From a virus, in the IMG/VR virus record IMGVR_UViG_3300049846_002574, positions 1 through 32,542 of that record: a stretch of DNA of 32,542 nucleotides. The stretch is one strand, 5' to 3'. The position numbers and the translations under genes were made by a program. Below are positions 12,038 through 18,127 of the stretch, piece by piece. Position 1 is the stretch's first letter. The number at the start of each line of letters is the position of its first letter. The notes under the pieces are model-generated. The model was not told where the DNA came from. It ran no database searches and worked only from the letters and a program-made list of their open reading frames with translations.

Positions 12038-12349
12038 ATGAAACTGTCAGTCGAGCGCAAGCGCGATGAGATCGAGATCAATCTCAACGGCCGTCCCGCG
12101 ACGCTGTCGGGCCTCCTCGTCGAGTACGACGTCTCAGGCCCTGGCCCCCAGGAGCACACCATTTCGGCAGTGACCGTGAACGGAAAGTCAATTCAAGACC
12201 TTCCGGAAGCAGCGCAGCTCCTGCTGATGAGCGCCCTGGAGGCACGCGAGGCCCGCGAATGGGAGGCAACCTATGAGGAAGCCCTGCCCGACACGATTGA
12301 GCGGGCTCGATCAGACGAGTGGGAGAGGAGATTTGGCGATGCGCGCTAG
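12038..12349 (+). CDS. Unknown early protein, first gene of early-right operon
   Basis: A 103-residue acidic protein. The N-terminal half is beta-rich (ERKRDEIEINLNGRPATLSG, then HTISAVTVNGKSI); the C-terminal half is a long charged helix (ALEAREAREWEATYEEALPD). GGAGGAG lies 10 nt before the ATG, directly after the strong hairpin at 11980-12020, so its translation may be controlled. No family recognised. It overlaps the next gene by 11 bases. Confidence 0.65.
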   Translation: MKLSVERKRDEIEINLNGRPATLSGLLVEYDVSGPGPQEHTISAVTVNGKSIQDLPEAAQLLLMSALEAREAREWEATYEEALPDTIERARSDEWERRFGDAR

Positions 12350-12590
12350 CCCCAAGGAGCGGCTGCAATCCGGCGTGTACGAGTTGCGCGCATGGCTCGC
12401 CGGTCTGGACGACCTCGTGAGAGGAGCCGAGGTGCACGGCGTCGGGACGCTGCCCGTTCGCCGCATGGCCGCGGCGATGGACGAGTTCGGCGCCGCCTTC
12501 CGAGAATTGTCGGAGGCCATTGAAACTGCACGTGAGGCGCGGCGCCGAGCGAAGGTCACATGGCATGATCATGATGGAGGGGGACCATGA
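12339..12590 (+). CDS. Unknown early protein, helical
   Basis: An 83-residue protein from the ATG at 12339 (GAGGAG 8 nt upstream). It is almost entirely helical (LQSGVYELRAWLAGLDDLVR, then a long Ala/Glu helix FRELSEAIETAREARRRAKV). It overlaps the next gene by 4 bases (ATGA). No family recognised; a small DNA-binding or regulatory protein is possible. Confidence 0.6.
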   Translation: MRASPKERLQSGVYELRAWLAGLDDLVRGAEVHGVGTLPVRRMAAAMDEFGAAFRELSEAIETAREARRRAKVTWHDHDGGGP

Positions 12591-12817
12591 TGCGGGTGAT
12601 CGAAGGCGGCCGGGGCAAACCCCGGCCGGAGACGGGGACGTCCACCAACAGCGATAGTGGCCTCTCGCCCTCACTGCAGGCGAGCATTGAGGAGGGAGCC
12701 TCCCTCGACCGGGCGCTGATGTCGCTGGCGGAGATGATGCGGCTCGCCTGGGGGCCACAGATCGCGGCGGCCAAGCTGATCCAGGCAGGCCACGTGATCC
12801 GCTACGTGGCCCGATGA
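12587..12817 (+). CDS. Unknown early protein
   Basis: A 76-residue protein starting within an ATGATG at 12587 and overlapping the previous stop. The N-terminal 30 residues are polar and probably disordered; the C-terminal half is a helical domain (LDRALMSLAEMMRLAWGPQI, then AAAKLIQAGHVIRYVAR). No family recognised. It is followed by the annealing protein gene after 13 bases. Confidence 0.55.
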   Translation: MMRVIEGGRGKPRPETGTSTNSDSGLSPSLQASIEEGASLDRALMSLAEMMRLAWGPQIAAAKLIQAGHVIRYVAR

Positions 12818-12830
12818 GGGAGAAATTGCA

Positions 12831-13562
12831 ATGACCGATACTGTGCATCAGTCGATAGCGCCGTGGCGCTCGATCGAGCGCATTCCGGCCGAAATCGTGC
12901 GCGCGATCTGCCAAGTGCAGAGCTCAATTAAGTCGGTGGCGCGGGACGGAAAGAACGCCCACGGCGGCTATCATTTTGCGTCCACTGACGCGATCTATGC
13001 CGCGCTGGCACTCAAGCTCGGCGAGGTGGGGCTTGCCATTCTCTGCCTCGAGGAGGCAGAGCCCGACATCCGCCGCATCGAGAAGGACGGCAAAACCCAG
13101 CAATGGGGCCTGTTTCGCTTTTCGTTCGTGCTCGCCACGGAGGCCGCGACGTGGAGCGACCCCCGCTGGCGCCGCACGCTCATGGTCCAGATCACGGGCC
13201 CGCAAACATTCATGACAGCGCAGAGTTATGCGGAAAAATCGCTGCTCCGCTCGCTGTTCAAGATCCCAACGGGGGACATGGATCTTGACGCGCTGCCCCA
13301 GGCCGAGACCGAGGAGGATCAGGCCGCACTTGTGGGCTCAGGCATCAAGCGTAAGTCGTCGGCTGCGGCGAAGAGGGACGGCACCGATCGTCGGTTCAAT
13401 GATCTCTGCCGCGAAATTCAGAGCTGCGCCACACCAGAAGCGCTGCAGGTCCTCCGGACGGCACGCGGGCCCGAGATCGACGAGCTTCCGGAACGTTGGA
13501 AATCGCTCGTGGACGATGAGTATGCGACCCGCATGGACGATCTGCGGGGGCGGACCCAATGA
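12831..13562 (+). CDS. erf: ERF-family single-strand annealing protein
   Basis: A 243-residue recombination protein. The N-terminal domain (residues 20-155) has the ERF order: IVRAICQVQSSIKSVARDGK, then FASTDAIYAALALKLGEVGLAI, an antiparallel sheet region, and TGPQTFMTAQSYAEKSLLRS with LFKIPTGDMDLDALP, the signature YAxKx2LxxLF-x-I-x-TGD-x-D. The C-terminal 60 residues are helical and charged, as in the usual protein-interaction tail. ERF proteins anneal homologous single strands and help circularise or recombine phage genomes. GGGAG lies 9 nt before the ATG. It overlaps the following gene by 4 bases. Confidence 0.82.
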   Translation: MTDTVHQSIAPWRSIERIPAEIVRAICQVQSSIKSVARDGKNAHGGYHFASTDAIYAALALKLGEVGLAILCLEEAEPDIRRIEKDGKTQQWGLFRFSFVLATEAATWSDPRWRRTLMVQITGPQTFMTAQSYAEKSLLRSLFKIPTGDMDLDALPQAETEEDQAALVGSGIKRKSSAAAKRDGTDRRFNDLCREIQSCATPEALQVLRTARGPEIDELPERWKSLVDDEYATRMDDLRGRTQ

Positions 13563-13765
13563 TCTCCCTCAACCAGCAGATCGAGGAAGTCGCGCGCGAG
13601 ATCGAGATGAGGGAGCGGGTCTATCCGCATCTCGTCTCTAGCGGCAAAATGAGGCAATCGCACGCAGACTATCATCAGGCGCGATTGCGCGCGGTTCTGA
13701 AGACGCTGCAATGGCTCGCGGCGAACGAGAAGACGATCAAGCAGGCAATCGGGAGCGGCACATGA
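13559..13765 (+). CDS. Small helical early protein
   Basis: A 68-residue, all-helical protein (QQIEEVAREIEMRERVYPHL, then VSSGKMRQSHADYHQARLRA and VLKTLQWLAANE). The wording RVYPxLVxSGKM recurs in small unnamed proteins next to recombination genes of alphaproteobacterial phages, as far as I remember. It overlaps both neighbours by 4 bases, so it is clearly part of the operon. Function unknown. Confidence 0.65.
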   Translation: MISLNQQIEEVAREIEMRERVYPHLVSSGKMRQSHADYHQARLRAVLKTLQWLAANEKTIKQAIGSGT

Positions 13766-14130
13766 TTCGCAACTCGACCCGCGCCCGCCGCATCTGCTTC
13801 GATGCGCACCGAACCGAGATCAACGGCCGCCCTCATCTCATCTGCCACGTGTGCAGCGCCGCCTTGGATCCCGTGCGCGACCGGTGGGAGGCCGACCACA
13901 TCGCCCGTGTCGCCGATGGCGGGGCGGACACCGCAGACAATCTGTGGCCGGCGTGTTGGCCCTGCCATCGCCGCAAGTCGGCGGGCGACACGCGTGAGAT
14001 CGCCAAGGGCAAGCGAGTGCACGATCGCATCCACGGTATCAAGCGGCGCAAGGGGGCGCCGCTGCCCGGGACACGGGACAGCGGCTGGAAGAAGCACATG
14101 GACGGGTCCGTCTCACGGAGGCGCGAATGA
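13762..14130 (+). CDS. HNH endonuclease
   Basis: A 122-residue nuclease. The zinc site is made of Cys28, Cys31, Cys65 and Cys68; the HNH catalytic triad is His46 (EADHI), Asn60 (DNLWP) and His69 (CHRRKS). The order C-x2-C-x13-DH-x-ARVADGG-x-N-LWPACWPCH is a textbook HNH arrangement. A basic C-terminus (KRRKGAPLPG and onward) may bind DNA. It starts at the ATG at 13762 overlapping the upstream stop and ends in an overlap with the following microprotein gene. Because it is in the recombination operon rather than beside the terminase, a role in DNA repair or recombination is more likely than in packaging. Confidence 0.85.
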   Translation: MIRNSTRARRICFDAHRTEINGRPHLICHVCSAALDPVRDRWEADHIARVADGGADTADNLWPACWPCHRRKSAGDTREIAKGKRVHDRIHGIKRRKGAPLPGTRDSGWKKHMDGSVSRRRE

Positions 14131-14231
14131 CGATCGCCGGGATCGTCTGGCATGTGCTGGTCATGGGAGTGGCCATGACCGTCGGGATTGCACTGGTGTG
14201 GAGCCTGCATGATGAAGATGAAAATGACTGA
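14127..14231 (+). CDS. Membrane microprotein (34 residues)
   Basis: An uninterrupted 34-residue ORF, ATGA-overlapping with the HNH stop. Residues 3-26 form one transmembrane helix (IAGIVWHVLVMGVAMTVGIA, then LVW) and the tail is strongly acidic (HDEDEND). It overlaps the next microprotein gene by 23 bases in another frame. No family is known to me. Confidence 0.55.
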   Translation: MTIAGIVWHVLVMGVAMTVGIALVWSLHDEDEND

Positions 14232-14364
14232 GACCACTACCCCGCGCAACTCACGCTGGCTGCTGTCGATGGAGGGAGCGGCGATGGTGATCGCGCTCAC
14301 AATTCTGGTGATTGTGAGCGCGATCACCGGAACACTGGTCTGGATCATAGGGAGGCTGCTGTGA
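14209..14364 (+). CDS. Membrane microprotein (51 residues)
   Basis: A 51-residue ORF with four closely spaced in-frame ATGs (14209, 14212, 14218, 14224); GGAG six bases before the first favours 14209. After a basic, polar start there is one transmembrane helix (AAMVIALTILVIVSAITGTL, then VWII). The stop overlaps the next start (GTGA). The central part of the helix is encoded by a perfect inverted repeat (14286-14328). No family recognised; its pairing with the preceding acidic-tailed microprotein suggests a two-component membrane function. Confidence 0.55.
   Translation: MMKMKMTETTTPRNSRWLLSMEGAAMVIALTILVIVSAITGTLVWIIGRLL
14286..14328. repeat. Perfect 18-bp inverted repeat inside a membrane microprotein gene
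   Basis: GGTGATCGCGCTCACAAT (14286-14303) is followed after 7 bases by its exact complement (14311-14328). The RNA hairpin would be extremely stable and lies wholly inside coding sequence. No T run follows, so it is not an ordinary terminator. Confidence 0.8.
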
Positions 14365-14663
14365 CCACACCCACGCAAAAGGCGAGCTGGCTGAAGGGGG
14401 TCCTCACCGGCGCCGAGGCCACTGGCGAACCGATCCCGCCGACCGTGCCGAGGACACTCGTCGACTTCAACGCGCTTGCTCAGGTATTCCGAGCCGCACA
14501 GTCCCGCGTCGTCGTCGCGGCAACCGAGGAGCATCAGGCGCTGCTTGCCCTGGAGGACGCCAGGGGCCGTCTCACCATGGCGCGCGCGAGTATGCAGGAG
14601 GCCGAGAGTGCATTTCTCGCGGCGGCGAGCGATCTCGGGATCAGGAAAGGGGATGGGCAATGA
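14361..14663 (+). CDS. Unknown early protein with coiled coil
   Basis: A 100-residue protein starting at GTG 14361, overlapping the previous stop (GTGA), with GGGAGG 5 nt before. Residues 30-92 form a long Ala-rich coiled coil (LAQVFRAAQSRVVVAATEEH, then LTMARASMQEAESAFLAAA). No family recognised. It is in the same operon as the recombination genes. Confidence 0.6.
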   Translation: MTTPTQKASWLKGVLTGAEATGEPIPPTVPRTLVDFNALAQVFRAAQSRVVVAATEEHQALLALEDARGRLTMARASMQEAESAFLAAASDLGIRKGDGQ

Positions 14664-14690
14664 CGCGACATCGACTCACTCGACGCCAAG

Positions 14691-14849
14691 GTGATCGACG
14701 CACACGAGAACCCACAGGTGGGGTCTCTGGTGGAGGTGCGTCTGCCGGACGCGGGACCAAGCCGATTTCTGCGCGTGACGTGCGGGACGGGGCGAGACTT
14801 CGCCCTGCCCGTGCCGCTCAATCTGGCGTCGGCCATGAGATCCTATTGA
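14691..14849 (+). CDS. Small protein, probably frameshifted near its start
   Basis: From GTG 14691 a 52-residue beta-rich product is read (VGSLVEVRLPDAGPSRFLRV, then DFALPVPLNLASAM). The expected start is the ATG at 14660, which overlaps the upstream stop (ATGA) as in every neighbour, but that ATG is in a different frame and gives Arg-rich nonsense. The frame used here is open back to 14664. A single lost or gained base between 14663 and 14691 would join the two and give a protein of about 62 residues. Either the gene is damaged, the sequence has an error, or the poor GTG is used. Confidence 0.45.
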   Translation: MIDAHENPQVGSLVEVRLPDAGPSRFLRVTCGTGRDFALPVPLNLASAMRSY

Positions 14850-14859
14850 GGGATCAAAA

Positions 14860-15078
14860 ATGCAAAGCCGCGAGCGCTGCAATCGCTGCAGCGGAGCCGG
14901 TTTTATTCCGGCAACTACGCCTGTAGGCGTGGCAACAGGCGCCTACTGGACCGCATTAGAGCAAGAAATGGCGAAGAGGGAAGAACTCCGCCGCGCTGAG
15001 GCCGCAAGGAAAGAACAGCTAATGGCCACGGCTTTGGCGAAACTGTCGGACGATGAGCGGGAGGCTCTGGGGGTATGA
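14860..15078 (+). CDS. Small Cys-motif protein
   Basis: A 72-residue protein with CNRCSGAGF near the N-terminus (residues 7-15), half of a DnaJ-type zinc motif, followed by a charged helix (EQEMAKREELRRAEAARKEQ) and an acidic end. GAGGGA lies 6 nt before the ATG. Its stop overlaps the following start. No function can be given; single CxxCxGxG motifs are frequent in small phage proteins that may dimerise round zinc. Confidence 0.6.
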   Translation: MQSRERCNRCSGAGFIPATTPVGVATGAYWTALEQEMAKREELRRAEAARKEQLMATALAKLSDDEREALGV

Positions 15079-15506
15079 GCCACTGCCCCCACTGCGGCGG
15101 AGTTCTCGACGAGCGCAAAAGGCGCTCGCTTTCCGACCACCGGCGGTTGATGGCCATAATCCATCAGGCGTTTGAGAACTGGCCGGAGACCCACGACTAT
15201 CAGCCTGAGACCGCAGAAATGTTGCGCGCGTGGCTCATCTGCAAGGCGGGGCCGCAGTTCCGCGAGACCACGCCGATCCTGGTTGGGGATGAGATTGGCG
15301 ACGTGACCCTGCTGCGGATTGCCATCGAGGCGGCGATCCGCGCCGCGGGCGGTATGGCGTTCGTGGTGCCCGTTTCGAATGGCGTCGCCGTTGTCCGGCC
15401 GAAGAGCATGTCGTTCCGCGCCATGGCGCAGTCCGAGTTCTCGCGGCTGCGGGATGCGATTGAGGAAGTGATCGGCGTGGAGATGGGGACGAAACTTGCG
15501 GCGTGA
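15075..15506 (+). CDS. DUF1367-like phage protein with zinc ribbon
   Basis: A 143-residue protein. A half zinc ribbon (CPHCGG, residues 4-9) is followed by SDHRRLMAIIHQAFENWPET and LRAWLICKAG, and the end reads KSMSFRAMAQSEFSRLRDAI then EEVIG. The core K-S-x-S-F-x2-M-x4-EF-x2-L is the wording I know from DUF1367, a family of NinX-region proteins in lambdoid recombination operons. Function of the family is not established; location beside annealing and HNH proteins points to recombination. It starts at the ATG overlapping the previous stop. Confidence 0.6.
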   Translation: MSHCPHCGGVLDERKRRSLSDHRRLMAIIHQAFENWPETHDYQPETAEMLRAWLICKAGPQFRETTPILVGDEIGDVTLLRIAIEAAIRAAGGMAFVVPVSNGVAVVRPKSMSFRAMAQSEFSRLRDAIEEVIGVEMGTKLAA

Positions 15507-15549
15507 GCGCCATCGGCCAATTGGCCTCGCAGAGGCGGAGCAGGAACGC

Positions 15550-15945
15550 ATGACCGACGCCCCCTTCACTCCCGAGACGCTGGCCGAGCGCTGGCAGTGC
15601 TCGCCGCGACATATCTACCGGCTGATCGAGCAGGGCCTTGTCAGGCCGTTCCGACTCGGTGGACGCATGATCAGGATATCGGCGGCGGAGGTCGAGCGAT
15701 GCGAAAATGGCGCCCCTACCGGATCGGAGGCCTTTCCCTCGGCCAGCTCAAGGGCGAGGCCGTCGCCGTCTGGCGCGAGGGCGGAACCCGCCGCCGCTTC
15801 CGGCTTGGTGTGTGGACCGAGGCTGAAGGCCGAACTGCGCTCGATCGATTTGCCCGCCGCAAAATCCTCGCGACCACCGGGCGCTCCGTCGCCGAGATCT
15901 GGTCCGCCTACATCGCCGACCGCACCCGGGACGGCAAAGACATGA
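15550..15945 (+). CDS. Excisionase-like helix-turn-helix protein overlapping integrase
   Basis: Residues 1-52 are a MerR/excisionase-type winged helix (FTPETLAERWQCSPRHIYRL, then IEQGLVRPFRLGGRMIRISA and AEVERCE), the standard small DNA-binding domain of phage excisionases. The frame then stays open for another 80 Pro/Ser/Ala-rich residues over the integrase start in another frame, giving 131 residues in all; this tail looks like out-of-frame integrase sequence rather than a selected domain. The ATG at 15550 has GGAG 8 nt upstream. The 247-base overlap with the integrase couples the two genes. Expected role: directing integrase toward excision. Confidence 0.72.
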   Translation: MTDAPFTPETLAERWQCSPRHIYRLIEQGLVRPFRLGGRMIRISAAEVERCENGAPTGSEAFPSASSRARPSPSGARAEPAAASGLVCGPRLKAELRSIDLPAAKSSRPPGAPSPRSGPPTSPTAPGTAKT

Positions 15946-16742
15946 GAGACTGGGACTTGCGCTGGCCGCCGGCACGAGCCCGCTTCGGCGCGCTCGACCC
16001 GAGTGAGATCACGGCCGATCTCTGCCGCGCCTATGCCCGCGAGCGCTTCGATGCCGGCCGTCGTCCGGCGACGGTGGTGACCGAGCTCGTGCGACTGAGG
16101 TCGGCTCTCAGCTGGGCACAGAAGATGCGCATCATCGACGTCGCACCCTACATCTGGACCCCGAGCACGTCGCCACCGCGCGCGCGGGTCGCGACGCCCG
16201 AGGAGGTCGCGCGGCTCATTGAGTGCGCGCCCACGCATCACATCGCGCTCTTCATCCTGCTCGCGATCACCACCGGCGCTCGCCATCGCGCCATTCTCGA
16301 GCTCACCTGGGACCGGGTTGATGCCGAGAGCGGTCGGGTCGACTTCCGCGTCCCTGCCGAGCGCGATCCCATGAGCAAGCGGGGCCGCAAGGGCCGCGCC
16401 GTGGTCGAGGTGCCGGGCCTCGTGCGTGCGGCGCTCGCCGAGGCCCGGGCGGGCGCCCTCACCGACCACGTGATCGAGTGGGACGGCGGACCAGTCGATC
16501 GGGTGACGCGCGGCTTCGGGACCGCCTGCCGCAAGGCCGGGGTCAGCGGGATCACCCCGCACACGCTGCGCCACACCTGCGCAACCTGGGCCGCCGAGAG
16601 CGGGCAGCCGATGGCAGCGGTGGCGCGCCTGCTCGGCCACCAGCATGAGGCAACGACCGAGCGCGTCTATGCCAAACCGACCGGGGAGGCGGCCGGGATC
16701 GCGTCGACGGCGGTCGCGAAGCGCTTGAGGATTATCCGATGA
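15699..16742 (+). CDS. int: Tyrosine recombinase (phage integrase)
   Basis: A 347-residue integrase from the ATG at 15699, inside the excisionase gene. The N-terminal part has a small basic arm-binding segment and a SAM-like core-binding domain (about 68-160: AEIWSAYIADRTRDGKD and onward). The catalytic domain starts at about 165 and contains Arg195 (TTGARH), His288 and Arg291 (HTLRH), His314 (LGHQ) and the nucleophile Tyr324 (ERVYAK). All conserved catalytic residues that can be checked by eye are present. The attachment site lies 60 bases downstream at a tRNA-Phe fragment, where such integrases normally act. A long arginine-rich segment (SKRGRKGR) likely forms the beta hairpin carrying the catalytic Lys. 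Confidence 0.93.
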   Translation: MRKWRPYRIGGLSLGQLKGEAVAVWREGGTRRRFRLGVWTEAEGRTALDRFARRKILATTGRSVAEIWSAYIADRTRDGKDMRDWDLRWPPARARFGALDPSEITADLCRAYARERFDAGRRPATVVTELVRLRSALSWAQKMRIIDVAPYIWTPSTSPPRARVATPEEVARLIECAPTHHIALFILLAITTGARHRAILELTWDRVDAESGRVDFRVPAERDPMSKRGRKGRAVVEVPGLVRAALAEARAGALTDHVIEWDGGPVDRVTRGFGTACRKAGVSGITPHTLRHTCATWAAESGQPMAAVARLLGHQHEATTERVYAKPTGEAAGIASTAVAKRLRIIR

Positions 16743-16802
16743 CGGCGCGGGTTAACGAGCGGCCGCGCGCAGCATAAATGTGGTGTAAGTGTCTGAATTA
16801 TA

Positions 16803-16859
16803 TGGTGCCCAGGGGCAGAATTGAACTGCCGACACCAGCATTTTCAGCGCTGGTGTCGG
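16803..16859 (-). other. attP: attP-like site: 3' part of tRNA-Phe with flanking inverted repeat
   Basis: On the minus strand this reads as the end of a tRNA-Phe gene: anticodon stem CAGCG, loop CTGAAAA (anticodon GAA), partner TGCTG, variable region GTGTC, T stem-loop GGCAG-TTCAATT-CTGCC and the acceptor end through CCA (16803-16805). The D arm and 5' acceptor strand are absent, so it is not a working tRNA. An 11-bp inverted repeat, CCGACACCAGC (16829-16839) and complement (16849-16859), surrounds the anticodon loop, as expected of the two core sites for a tyrosine integrase crossing over in the loop. It lies just after the integrase gene. Confidence 0.8.
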
Positions 16860-16940
16860 GAGCGACAGGCCCGGACGGCAAGGGAACGTCAGGCGGCGTG
16901 ATGGTCGCGGCGTGACTGTGTTTCCTTCCTGTTCACGGCC

Positions 16941-16962
16941 CGCAGGTCCGGCCGGACCTGCG
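16941..16962. repeat. Perfect 22-bp palindrome near the attachment site
   Basis: CGCAGGTCCGG followed at once by its complement, with no loop (16941-16962), lies 82 bases beyond the attP-like core. There is no T run on either side. It may bind a dimeric protein (an integrase arm or accessory site) or act in termination. The remaining bases from 16743 to 17034 outside the attP-like core and this palindrome show nothing else I can name. Confidence 0.6.
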
Positions 16963-17034
16963 CAACCAGCATAGTACGAGGACTACGTCGGCGCCGCCAA
17001 CGAACCAGAGGCAATAACTTGAGGAGGGTCGGAG

Positions 17035-17280
17035 ATGACAACAACGGAGGGCAGGATGGATCGGATTTACGAAGTGAAGATTGAGCCGATCTATGACTAC
17101 GGCATCTACTATGTGCTCGCGCCAGATGTCGCCAGCGCAGCGCAGAAAGCTCTCCAAGCTGATAATCGGCGCTCTGACGGAAATGACCTTGTGGTCTGTG
17201 GCCGGGTCACAGCGCGCTACGTCGGGCAATGCGACGGCCCCCGGTACCGGTTCACCGAGGGGGAGTTCTCGTGCCGATAA
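17035..17280 (+). CDS. Small unknown protein
   Basis: An 81-residue protein with a compact alpha/beta pattern (YEVKIEPIYDYGIYYVLAPD, then VASAAQKALQADNRR and NDLVVCGRVTARYVGQCDG). Start at 17035 (GGAGG upstream) or the in-frame ATG at 17056, which also has an AGGGCAGG site. No family recognised. It is the first gene past the attachment site and is followed by a tiny ORF. Confidence 0.6.
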   Translation: MTTTEGRMDRIYEVKIEPIYDYGIYYVLAPDVASAAQKALQADNRRSDGNDLVVCGRVTARYVGQCDGPRYRFTEGEFSCR

Positions 17281-17328
17281 TCGTGTGGTGGCGTAATTGG
17301 CGGGCCAGATCAACATAGGAGCGGCAGA

Positions 17329-17388
17329 ATGCCACCGTGCCGTTACTGCGGTTACCCGATTAATCCCGGCGCCGTCAATCACCCGTGA
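17329..17388 (+). CDS. Nineteen-residue ORF with CxxC motif
   Basis: A very short ORF beginning with an AGGAG site 9 nt upstream and encoding PPCRYCGYPINPGAV and a few more residues. The Cys-x2-Cys-Gly pair looks like the first half of a zinc ribbon, so this may be a remnant of a longer phage zinc-finger gene. A weak hairpin (17391-17407) follows. Confidence 0.35.
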   Translation: MPPCRYCGYPINPGAVNHP

Positions 17389-17491
17389 CGACCGCCTTGG
17401 GGGCGGTGGTCGCGCGCTCAACGGCCTTGATAATCCGCGCGAATAGTCCCTTAAACGTCTCCACGCGTGCGCGTCCACCCAATGATGGACT

Positions 17492-18046
17492 ATGACCGCC
17501 CTCCCCTCCCTCTCTGCCGTCCGAGCCCGTCGCATTGGCCCCAACAGCCGCCCCGCCCGCCGGGCCCGCCAAGCCGCTGAGGCTGGCGGTAGCCTGGGCG
17601 AGGTCCTCGCCCAAATGGTCGACAGCGGCCGGCTCTCGCCCGCACACGTGGAAATCGGGCAGTGGTTCCTCACCCTGCTGCAGTCATCGTTCGGCAGTTC
17701 CGGCGGGATCACCTCGGCCTGGCGCGAGCGCGTGGACGGAGGCACCGTCTTCCGGTCGAGCCCGACCGGATGGACTCACGCCCAGCTCACCATCCAGGCC
17801 ATTCTCGATGAGCTCCGTCAGCACGAGCGCCGGACCCTGGATTGGCTGATCCTGCGCCGCGAGCAGGAGCGCCGCTCCCTGGCCGACTTCGGGCGGGTCT
17901 CCTGCGGCTATCAGGATCGGTCGATGGCGATCGCCGCAGCCGGCGAGCGCATAAGAATGTTGCTCGAAAGCATCAGTGAGATCAGAAACCGACGCGGCCA
18001 TCGCAGTCGGGCGCCCGTTCCCCCTTGCTCCGTCCGTACCGGTTAG
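17492..18046 (+). CDS. Unknown protein, possible late-gene regulator
   Basis: A 184-residue protein. A basic, Pro/Arg-rich N-terminus (first 35 residues) precedes a helical domain: LGEVLAQMVDSGRLSPAHVE, then a Gly/Ser-rich loop, QLTIQAILDELRQHERRTLD, WLILRREQERRSLADFGRVS, and YQDRSMAIAAAGERIRMLLE. The closing R-x2-A-x3-AGERIRMLL pattern resembles DNA-binding ends in other alphaproteobacterial phage regulators, but I cannot name a family. It lies directly before the strong terminator at 18074 and the late block, the place where lambdoid phages carry an antiterminator (Q). A late-regulator role is therefore an inference from location. Confidence 0.6.
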   Translation: MTALPSLSAVRARRIGPNSRPARRARQAAEAGGSLGEVLAQMVDSGRLSPAHVEIGQWFLTLLQSSFGSSGGITSAWRERVDGGTVFRSSPTGWTHAQLTIQAILDELRQHERRTLDWLILRREQERRSLADFGRVSCGYQDRSMAIAAAGERIRMLLESISEIRNRRGHRSRAPVPPCSVRTG

Positions 18047-18073
18047 GCCAAATCCACCCAACCTGATGATTTG

Positions 18074-18112
18074 CGCCCCGGCCCACGACTCAAACGTGGG
18101 CCGGGGCGTTTT
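18074..18112 (+). terminator. Strong intrinsic terminator before the late block
   Basis: CGCCCCGGCCCACG (18074-18087), a seven-base loop, the exact complement (18095-18108), then TTTT. A 14-bp GC-rich stem with a T run is a textbook rho-independent terminator. Only 15 bases separate it from the next start codon, so late transcription from upstream must read through it. Confidence 0.9.
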
Positions 18113-18127
18113 GCGCGCGGGGAACCC

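Noticed and set aside
14286-14328. Intrinsic terminator inside the microprotein gene
   Set aside because: The stem is perfect but no T run follows on either strand, and further operon genes follow with overlapping starts.
16803-16859. A functional tRNA-Phe gene
   Set aside because: Only the anticodon arm, T arm and 3' acceptor strand are present. No D arm or 5' acceptor strand is found on the minus strand above 16859.
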